A stretch of DNA of 64,000 nt from Chaunax sp. Z400. Lineage: Eukaryota > Chordata > Actinopteri > Lophiiformes > Chaunacidae. The notes under the pieces are model-generated. The model saw only the letters and a list, made by a program, of their open reading frames with translations, was not told the DNA's origin and ran no database searches. How positions within the stretch are numbered: the stretch's first letter is position 1; every line of letters begins with the position of its first letter. The position numbers and the translations under genes were made by a program. The stretch spans positions 6,313,992 through 6,377,991 of the forward strand of contig CM075194.1 in assembly GCA_037577475.1 (NCBI GenBank). The letters run 5' to 3'. This document shows positions 12,244 through 23,600 of the stretch, one piece after another.

Positions 12244-15200
12244 GAATTAATCTCTATCATAGCTGATGTAGAAATCTCAAAGTTCCTCCTCATTTTTTCA
12301 CTAGTATCAGTAGCCAAAACAATATTTTCTTGATGGAGGTTTGCTCTCTCCGAGCGCTCTTGTTAACCTAGTTTGCTATTTATTTTATTGATTAAATCAA
12401 TATGATCAGTCTCCTTCTAGTGACTCATGGTTTGTTTGTTGTCTCATACAAGCTCTCAGGCAGAACTGATGGAATTTTGATGAAGCTTGAAAAAAATAAG
12501 GTCTGAAAGTGCACATTACAACCAAGGTGAATTTGAAGTTAGTGTTAACTGTGGGGGGACAATATGTTCACTGAACTGAAAAAGCAAAGAATGCATCAAT
12601 CAACAAGAGTTAAGTAACAGTTCTGACATTGTTGGAGCACATTGGTAATAAGGATGAGTAATGTTTAATGATCTGTGTTCATTTTTATGTGTGTGTGTGT
12701 GTGTTTGTACATTTGTAACCTTACAGTGATCCGAGGAATCTGTGACGATTACAACCTCGACTTCCCAGCTTTCTACGCCTGCATCGGTTTGTGGAACTGT
12801 CTCTTCCTCATCCTGGGAGGGATCTTTAATGTCAGCCTGCTCATGAAGCTCTTCAAAAGGTACTCCTCATACACTGATTCTTTTAACCTGAACTCAACTC
12901 CGTCTGTGTTCTTTTCCAGGTTAAAAAAAAAAAATACAAACTCCCACTCGGCTGTCGGTAGAAAGCAATGACGGGTAGAGAGAGCGCAGCAGTGGTCGAG
13001 TGAGCTAGAGAGTGAATGAAGAGGAGTGTAAATGGAAATAAAGCAATGATTCAGAGAAATAAAGAATTGTTTTCTCAGTCATGAAGAAGAGAGGCACATT
13101 AATTAATCTAGGGGTTGGATATTAACATCATCATGCACAATCCTGTGTCCGGTAATGTGGGAAAAAAATCAAAGAATAATCAGCATGCCTCATTTCTGTC
13201 AAATCCAAATTGCTGATTCAATTCTATCATTCTATTTTTTTCTGTTTCTTCCATGTCAAACAGAATTTTTTTTAAATTGGATGGTCACACCTGTGTCTGA
13301 CCCACATCACAAAAACCTGTTTCATACAACAAATAGTTTTTAAGGAGTCCATCCTGTTCCCACGCATTTAGTTTTAAACTCAGCCAGAACCAACATGTCA
13401 ATCTCTCTTTCCCACTTTCTTCCCTCTCTCAATAGCAAATATACTGGTTATAAAATCAATTGTATTCTCTTGAATGAGTTAATATTTGTACTCAATTTGT
13501 AATGGTTTAAACCACTCATTTTTACTTGAGCTCATACAATGTAATCCAATTCTGCAGAAGCCCAGAGATCTCAAATTGATTTGAAAATACATTATTTAGA
13601 TCCTTTGTAAGGTCAAATGTTCGCTGTATTTTTTTCTGTATCCATCTGTTATTTGCTCCAAGATTAAATATCTATCTATATTAAATACAGTTTTATGGAT
13701 TGAATTTAATTTACTTTTCCATCAAGAGAAGTTTCCCTTAAGTTAATATAAACAGTTTTCTAACCCTGTATTTCTTTATGCACTACATCACAACAAACTT
13801 GATTGTCACTTATGCAATGTGTTTGTTTCTCCAGGTCAACAGAGGAGGTCATCGCCCTGTTCATTTCCATTGCATTTGTGGTAGACGCAATGAAAGGCAC
13901 AGTCAAAAGTAAGACACGCATGTCAGATGTATCCTTTCTTGTTTTCATCACGGTTTTCACAGTGTCACATTGCTTTTAGTGAGGCCTCTTCCTGCCACAT
14001 GACTGGCATTTTGGCAAAGAAAGAGCTAACAGTCAGCCCTGACTAATCAGAAGCAATGCTAACACTAGAAGCGTCATACCTGCTGTCAGATCCACCAGTC
14101 ATGCAAATTAGTCAGCCGCAAACTCAGACTGATTTTTAAACAGCCAATTACTCTGGGATGAGTCATCCTCAAATCCACAAATGAATCAAAATTTGCACTG
14201 TATTATGGGTGATTTTTTTTTTTATTCAATCATATTTTAAGTGCACAGCTCTGTTATCAGTATGGCTGTGCTTGACTGAGGAATCCATTGTTGTCTGATT
14301 GTCACAAGATCTCCTCAACTGTTTAACTTATTATTTAGTTATTTAGTCCATTTCCTCTGTAAATGAATGGAGTCATTCAGAAGCGTCTCTTAAAAACTCA
14401 TGCTTATTAAAGAACAAACGTCTGAACATTATTGTGGTGCCTGACAAATTTTCCAGTACTTACTAACAACTTGCTTTTTGCAACATTTTCCAAGAATTGC
14501 TTCTTTTTTTTTCTTTTGCAATCTGGCAGTTTAGGATTTCTATTTCACTAAAGATGGACAGCTGTACATTTGCATATTTTATGAGTACATTACTTATGAA
14601 TACCTAGTCGGTTGATAGCTTTACCAGCACAGTTAATTATGAAACAAGTGCAAAGACACAAGATACAAGACACAAGTTACTTTCCAGTCCAACTGGGAAA
14701 AAGAAATGATGTTAAACTCTCCGTAACGACTAAAAGTCAGTCCAAGATTTAATCTCGTCAGTCCCCTTACTTGGTCACTCTCTCTTTTTCTCTTAGCTTT
14801 ATTTGTCAGCTTCCTCTTTGGCCTCTTTCTAAACACCAACACGCCACCAGTGCACCAAGTTCCTACTCTGGTCCAGGCAGAAACAGTTAGGTGTCCAACT
14901 AATTGAGCTAACTAGATAGTGACAGCTACAGTTAGCAGCTTTAGCAACTAGTAAAACTACATGTCCATCAGGAAACTGTGGAAATCACAGAGAGTGGAGG
15001 TGGTACAACCAGAGGAAATGCAGAAAAGATTTTCTCCTTAAAATATGATCCAGTAGTTCTGACATATTTGGTGATGTGTGACATAGTGCCATAAAGCATT
15101 GTGCCTCTACTGTACTGTTTGATGATAGGAAGACAAGCATGTTCCTCTGTAACACTGCTGTGTCCTCAGACTGAGAGGCTGAGAGAGATATTATGTACTA

Positions 15201-18200
15201 AATTAATCAGTCCAGATCATATTACACCACCCTTGCCTTTACTGCGTCCCGTCTTAGTATATCATAAATATTCTGCACAGTTTAATTTCCTCAAAATTAG
15301 ATGATGATAGCAGAATGTAACCTATTTTAAATGAGATGTCCTGTTTTGGAGATTGCTGGTGCGGTAGTTCAATTTCAGAAACCATTTGTAAAATACGCTC
15401 CGAGCTCATATGCCATTACTATAACATTAACCTGTGCCAGTTTGTTGACACTTCTCATCCAACATGTAGTGCAGTAACATTAATGAATACATTCTGGGTG
15501 TGTATCCAGTCCCCCTGCATAACTTTCTCCTGTGTGATTAAACGTCCTGTGGAGGGAGCATGCAGGTCACTTCACACACACTGCAGTGAAAGTGATGATA
15601 GACATAATTTCTTCTTGTCTGGCACTCTAATTGACAAGGTTGTGTGACCTATTTAAAAACATTGCTCTACAGAGCACAACATTGCTAAGAGCAGCCATAC
15701 ATTCTGACTAGTTTGGCTTGTTGACACAACCCAATAGAGTTGGGTACAGTTGGTGCTGCCAGTGCAGAGATAAGTCCATATGATCATAAATCATATGTGG
15801 TATATGAACATTTTAAATATGATGTTTGCACCATCTTTTGCCCTTACTGGAGTGAGACAGTGAAGAGGCAGATGGAAAATGGGGGAGAGAGAGAGAGAGA
15901 GGTATGACCCTCAGCAAAGAGCGGCGTCTAGAACCCACGACAGTTGCGACCATGCGGTCATGCAGCATGTGCTGCAGCTACCAAGACACTCTGGTGTTTA
16001 AGGGTCCTATTGATTTCAGCTTGATGCTGTCTCTGTCTGTTCTCATTAAGATGTTTTAAAACATACTTGAATCTAATATTTATTTTACACTTAATTTGAT
16101 TGAGCCTCAGTGTCGAGACAGCTCAGCTGAGGTTTATAGTATCTCACTTTTATTAATGTCCTCTCTCCTCCAGCTCTCCCTGCAGACTTTACAGTCCTTG
16201 TCGCCCATGTCTCTTTGTCTGAAAGTTAACTTACATTTAGCCTTTTTCCGTTCTTCTGCTGCGAATTGCAGCATAAACACACATTATAAGGCTGTTTATG
16301 TTCGTTGCACAGGCCAACCATCTTTCAGTATGAGTTTTCCTCTAAATCCAGGTCAGCTGAGTCAGGGATCTCTTTTAAATTCCTCTCTAAAACATTCCTT
16401 TATCAGAGCCTTTCAACCTGTCTTTCTGTTGTTAGATGTTTTCTGTTTTTAATTTGTTTTAAAACCTGATTTTTTCCCCCTACATTTATTTACTCTTATT
16501 TTGCTGGTCTGTGTGAAACACTTGGTAGCATGGATTTTGAACATTCTCAGTAAATCAAGATTGTCATTATTATTATTGTTGTTGTTATTTACTCAGTTGT
16601 TCAATAAACGCTTTGCGACTGTTAAGACTGAAAAAGAACCTACTGCCATGCTAGCAGCTCCGTGAGGCTGTATGCACAGCAGTGTTATGAGTTCGATATT
16701 CACAGCAGCATGGCCGCATTCTCACAATGATAATTTAACATACTGATGTTAGCCTACCATAATAGCATGCTAAGAATGCTAAGTAGCTCTAACCAAATAG
16801 ATGGAAGTGCACTTTTGCAGGTATTGGGTATCAAAATTTGCTTGCTGAGTATGAGACACATTTTCCATGTACTAGTATTCTAGACATTTTGCAAAAAATC
16901 ACAAATATCAATATAATATGTCAACAATATTTATTGACATATTTGACTGACATTGCCATCCTGAGAGCCAACCTGCGAATGGGGCTAAAAATCTGCATAT
17001 GTTGCTGGAAGTAGTCATTATGTGTTGTTTTTTAGTCTTTACTGGTTTCATTAATCCTCTGGTTAACTAAACACTCTGGGTGTGATTTCAGTCTTTCACA
17101 GGTACTACCACCCACCGACGCTGGCTAACAGTAGCATCGAGGACTTATCTCAGCTCAGAGACCTGCTTGAGGGAAACAGGAGCGAGGTGGCGGCTGGCTT
17201 GGCCCTCAACGCCATCCCTGAATCTTTCATCCAGTGCACCCGAGAGAGGCCTGTCCTCTGCCTCCTGCTGATGCTTGGGACATTATGGATGGGCTACACC
17301 CTCTACCAGTTCAAAAGGAGGTATGCGCATTGTGCAATGCTGCACCAGTCTTAAGATAAATCACTGGAGAAGCTTCTACTGTGTTAAGCTGGAAGCACTG
17401 CCGACCAGAACAAATACTGCTGAGTAAGGCCTTGACTCTAAACACTGTCAGGAGTGACAAAGCTTTGAGGAACTTTCTAGACTGGCTCTTAAAAAGCTCC
17501 CTTTTCTGTCGAAGCTTCTGTTCCAGCCAGTGATTTAATAAGCATTAATATTGTACTTCTGATTGCTCCCAGTAATCAAATCAACCACAAAGCCAGATTC
17601 AATTGTGTACGCAAAAGGCGAACCAAGGTACTTAAGCAGTGTCAGGATTGCAGCCATTGTCCTTGTCTTGTCCACAGTAATTATATTCCTCTTGTATTTG
17701 TCTCCCCCCACTCATTTCCACCTCTCTCTGTCTATGTCGTTCTCTCTCTGTCTCTCTCTCTCTGTCTCTCTTTCAGTCCCTTCCTGCATGCCAAAGTAAG
17801 AGAGGTGCTGTCGGACTGCGCCCTGCCGATCTCAGTGCTGTTGTTCTCCTTCATCGGCTCCTACCTTTTCAGTGACATTGAGCGTTAGTATCACCTGTTG
17901 CATTTTTTTTTGTTCTCACTACAAATGGTAATTACACTGTTAGGTCGATTAGAGTTACAACATGCAAATTGTGTTAGAAGCTTTAGTCACACACCATCTG
18001 AGGTAGGTGCAAAATCTCAAACACAATCATTAATATTTTGCCATGTATCAGGTATTAAACACAAACTCATTCAAATGTTCATAGTAAAAGACATTTTTTT
18101 AAAGTTTCCATTTTACTGTATCAGTGATTAAATGAGCATGGGCTTTGAAATGACTCTATCATGACCTCAATGTTCCAGAGAGCTGGACACTGTGTGGAGA

Positions 18201-20605
18201 TACAGAAATACTTTTCCCACCCTCAATTAAAATTTGTGATATATCCTCAATATTTGTCAACATAGAATCACAAAAGGTTTTCAAATACTTTAATGGTGTT
18301 GACTTTAATGATCCAGTTCCATAAAAATCATGTTTTGTTTGTAGTATAGTGGGTCTTTCTAAATACTACGATATTCTGCCGCTGATGCTGTAATGAAAAA
18401 GTCAGTCAAAGGCATGAAATTGGAGCTCAAGCAAATAAAAAATTGTTGGGACAAAATGCCACAGCATAGATGCCAAATTCATCCAAAAGTCTCAGAATCC
18501 CAAACTAAACTGTTTTAAGCTTTAGATACACTTTCATAAGAAACATATCTACTTGCCTGTTGAAATCCCAAAGTTATCCATCACCATCATTGTCAATGCA
18601 GAAAATCTACAGTATGTTAATTTCAGGAACCCAACATATACCTACTGTTTGAGGTATATGTTTTTTTTTTTTTACTGTGGTTCAAACCTGCTGAAAGGCC
18701 CAGACTTATCACCAGTTTACCTCCAACACAGGCTGTCTAACTGCGAGGCCTCCCTCCCTTTTGGTGCTTATAATGTCTTTTTTATGTAATCAAAGCAGAG
18801 GCCAAAACACGTTGGAGATTCTCAGTTTTTATCCACCATTGTTTAGCATCATTTTGAATCTCCATTCATCGTTGCCAAGGCAGCAGCTGTTCTCCGGGGG
18901 TCGACACAGCAAAACAGAGACGAGCGCCAAGCCCTCAAGTGAATTCAAATTTAATGCCTGCCAATTTTCTGTTCCTTTACAACCAGAGACAATAAGTCAT
19001 AAGATAATAGACATATCATTGTATTGTAATTTCTTCCAAATTTTACCAACTGCACCTTATTCAGCAGCAATTTGAGGGGATGCGGTTCTGAATGAGATAT
19101 GCAGCATTTGAAAAAGCCTGAGACATTTCTGTCTCTCTGTTCAAAGAAAATCATTGTTGTAATTTTGTCCATAGACAAGAGTGAAAAGTTAGATCAACAG
19201 ATCACGATTACCCAAAGGCACAAGCGGCATATGTCTTATGCTTGTTTTGTCCAACTAACAGCTGAACTTTAAAAAAAAAACGATTAATGAATGATCAAAT
19301 TAGTGGTTGTGTATTGTCTGTTAATTGAATCATTAATTAATTGATGAATTATTTCAGCTCTTGTTGTAATTTCTTCTCTTCCTATTTGAACAGTTCCAGT
19401 CTTTAAAGTTCACGACCGACCCATCTTCAACGTGGCTCCGTTTGAGCGCCTGTCGGCCTTGAACGTTGTCAGCGCCATGGGCCTCGGCTTCCTCCTGGCC
19501 CTCCTCATCTTCATCGACCAGAACATTGTTGTCTCGCTGACCAATGCACCAGAAAACAGGTAGAGGCAATTATGAGTTGATTACAAACTGATTAAAGTGG
19601 CGAAAGGGATATTATTAGTCAGGGTGAATCTGGGATATTCGTTGTGCATCAACTGGCTTGAATTCTATGTGTGGCCCTTCAAAAAGCCACCAAGGACCTT
19701 TGAGGTTCCACTGACCCTACTTTGGGATCTGCTGAAACTACATATTTGCCAGTCTGCTCGGGAGGCAAGATGAACTGAGGTGGAAACTTGACATCTGAGT
19801 CAAATTGTCACAGTCGGGGAGCTGCGAAGAAGCCTCAGAGCCAAAACACGACGTTAGCTTTCACCCTGTTCTTCAAGTTACAGCCCCACAGTGAAAATCT
19901 GTAATGATGGAATTTCAATCCTTATCTTTTGTTGACCAGAAATGAATTAAATCTAAATGTCACTGGAAGGTAAAACAGCTGCTGTAGTAGAAAAAAGAGT
20001 GGTGATCTGTGCAACATTGATTTTATTTTAATAAACAAACTAAAATACAGTTCAAAAACTTTAATTTATTCTAAGTGAACACCAACGAAAAGTCTGGCAA
20101 ATACAGTTTACTGTTCCTCACTGTCTGTCATGTGTCGCTAACAACATGACAGAAGCTGAAAAAAAGTTGTGGCTATTTCTGATACTGCTTTTCTCTTCGA
20201 ATTCTTTTATCTTGACACCCTTTATTGTCCCAAAATAAGATCTTTATTGAACCATTTGGACCTTTTTTTTTTTTCCACCTGCACGGATCCTTTTATTGCA
20301 TCTCGTCTTTGTTCTCTTGACACTATTTATTTATTTAATATATCTGTGATCATTGTGTGAATAAAAATACACTTATAATCACTCATACATTTTGACTGAA
20401 GGAGAATAAAGCTTGACACCCAGTTTGTTAGACTTATACTCAATGCATTTCATTTCTTATCCATAGTGATTTACAGTGTGCTGGTATCAATGTCATGCTC
20501 AAGGGCACATCAACAGGACACACGTCTGGTATGATGAGTGAGTCAGTATGGGCTAGCCGGAGTTCAGACAGCCTATTCGCAGTTTAGGGTGAACCTCCCC
20601 CAAAA

Positions 20606-20669
<64 letters not shown>

Positions 20670-23600
20670 GCCCTCCCACAGAGACAGAAGGAGAGGCGGG
20701 GAAGATGCACAGCAGTGATCCCTCACTAACGTGCAGAAAAACGTGTGGCATCAGAAATGTCGCAGTCCTCCTGTGCAAAGTTACTATAATGTCATGCTCG
20801 GCTTATGATGTCATCGCCATCGACACCTTGATTCATTATTGTGTCGTTTGAAAACAATAGAATGCACAACATGCATGTGGATTTTCTTGTGTGTTGGATA
20901 AGAATTAGTGAAACATGAGTGATTTTATTGAGGATGTGTTGAAGGGCACCGCTAACCTTAGGAGAATTATGCCCTTTGTGTGAGTGTGTGGGTTGACGAC
21001 GACTCTCCTTAAATCACTATCTGTATGTGTGTTGTCGTCTGTTTTCCCCCTGTGTGTTGTGGTGAGTTGCTGCGGTTTACGCGGTTTTGTGGTGCAGTAT
21101 GTTGTTGTCGACTGTGCTGCCGAGTGTAACAGTTGTGTTGCTCCTCAGGTTGCTGAAGGGTACGGCGTATCACTGGGACCTGATGCTCTCTGGGCTCATT
21201 AACATACTGATGTCGGTGCTGGGGTTGCCCTGGATGCACGCTGCTTTTCCCCACTCCACCCTCCATGTGCGCCAGCTGGCTTTCGTGGAGCAACGCGTGG
21301 AGGGGGGGCACCTCTATGAGACGTGAGTTACCCACCCTCTCATCGCCGCCGCTAATCAGACGCTCAATTAAAGGTCGTCTTCAGAGCGTTGTGACTGTAA
21401 TTTTGCATTGCAGGCTACTGTATCCTGCTCTTCCCTGATTACATGATTACTATGTTACTAACCATTTTCTTTCTGAGTGGAAGAGGTGAGAGAGTATAGG
21501 AGACGATCCATAAATATATATATATATAATGACTAACACAGTCTAATCCAAATCTCCATAAACCCCAATATTCCAAATGATTATAAAAAAGACATTATTT
21601 ATGCCCTTTTAAGCTGAAATCTTCACCACAGTCTTCAAGCTAAAGGTGTGCCCCACAATAAAAATAAAAATGAAGTAAGAGGCATAAAATAACAACCGAA
21701 GAGTGACAACACTATAAATATAAAAAAGTCAAAATTACACAAAGCGTGTCTAAACAGGTGGATTTTGAGCAGCACCCACACTGTCTACAGATCTTAATTC
21801 CAAAGGGAGAGAGTTTAAAGGAACCACAACCTCAGAAACACTGTCTATTTTATTTTTTATTTTTAATGCTGGAAAGAGAAGCAACGTCTTCAAACACGCA
21901 ACTTCTGTTCATCTTAGATGACACTGTCAACCACAACGCTACTCCTGTTTGGTGACAGACAGAGGGAAGAGGCCATTGTCAGGCCAGCCTACACACACAC
22001 ACACACCCACAGTGCAGTGAACACTGTCAAAGGATGCTAAAACAGAAAAATCTGCATTAAAATATATAATATTTTATAACAGGAAATGCATAAAATAAAG
22101 AGCATATGAGCAGCCGTGTGGCCATAAGAGCTCGTTTTGCTCCAATCAGAAGACGTTCATGTCAGAGCAGAAGTTTTTCACTCAGTATTTTTCACTCCAT
22201 ATTAAGGATAAACATGAAATAAGGATTTGTGATGGTATGTAGTATTTATATATGTATATACAGAATATACGTATAAAATCAGGAAAAATGTTCTGAAAAA
22301 TTGAGAAATTTTCAAATGGAAAATGTGCAGAAACGGAGATTAGAAAATCCTGGAAAATTGTCTGTTGCATTGTATGAAACAATTGTGTGCTTTCCAGTGA
22401 CTATTCACGCATCCCAGTGATTGTGTGTGTGTGTGTGTGTGTGTGTGTTCATGCTACGTGTGTGTGTGTCTCCTCAGTATCGTCCAGGTGAAGGAGACCC
22501 GGCTGACGTCTCTGACTGCCAACATCTTCATTGGCGTGTCGGTGCTGCTGCTGCCCCTCCCACTGCAGTGGATCCCCAAACCCGTCCTGTACGGCCTCTT
22601 CCTCTACATCGCCCTCACCTCCATCGACGGAAACCAGATGTGCGACCGCATGGCTCTCCTCCTCAAGGAGCAGGTGAGAGAGCGTGTGTGTTTGGTGGAA
22701 GAGGGCGAGTGAATGAAAGCGTGTGTGCGTGTGTGTGTGTGTGTGTGTGTTTGTGTGTGTGCGCGTGTGCGCGTGTGTGTGTGTGTGTGACCATATGTTG
22801 AGTGCAGGGCTCAGCAGATCAAACGGTTGATTGGGTGCCTGGTGCTGGAGGACCAGACCTGAGTCAAATAACATTTGCAAATCAAATTTTTTGTTCTGAC
22901 ACCCATCTTTATTCATTATCCTCCTGCTGACCTCCTAACATGATCAGTCAGATCCAAACATGAAATCAAAATCTACAAGTCTTTCTTTTTTGTGTCTCGG
23001 CTCCTATGTGTCCGATTTAACCTTCCCACTGGAAGCATCTTCCTCTTAACTGTACTTGATAACTACATACACTAGCACCTTCTAGTGGCTGTGAGAGGTA
23101 CCTGTTTAAAGTAAGTAACGCCGCCCCGTCCTCTGGAAAATGTTTTTTTTTTATGCTTCTTCATTTGGAGGTTTGACCTTCGTTTCGCAGTTTGGTGTTT
23201 GTGCAGAGTTTAACAATAGAATGTTCAGGGCTCACCTTAAATCTCAGGTTCACTTGTGTTTCCATGATTTCTGACATCACAACTAGTTCTGAAGCCAATC
23301 ATGATCCAGTATGTACCTCACACACGTGTGACGTGGAAACCTATAGCCTCCAGTGAGGCTCTACGCTGAGATAAGAAAGAAGAAGAAGAAGAAGAAGAAG
23401 TATCTTTATATGTCTTAACACATGTCTGGAGAGGATATTTAACTTGAACTACGACAAAACTTTAAAATTAGTGCGCCAAAAAGATCCAACATGAAGGTCA
23501 GTTAAAGAAAGTGTCGATTTGAAAAATGTCAATTGTATGTGTTTATTTAAGAGTAATTAGTCCTGAGGATAGAAGTGGATCACAATCTGTGATCAAGAAG

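Larger units (their letters stand above)
19560..21148. other. slc4a11 intron (1.6 kb)
   Basis: Contains a CA microsatellite at 20608-20668 and, at about 20440-20530, a repeat-like stretch with CTTATCCATAGTGATTTACA and GCTCAAGGGCAC. No exon seen. Confidence 0.6.

Noticed and set aside
20608..20668. Poly-Thr/His and poly-Cys/Val frames across CA/TG tracts (also at 12107, 22719 and 51305)
   Set aside because: Products of dinucleotide repeats, not genes.
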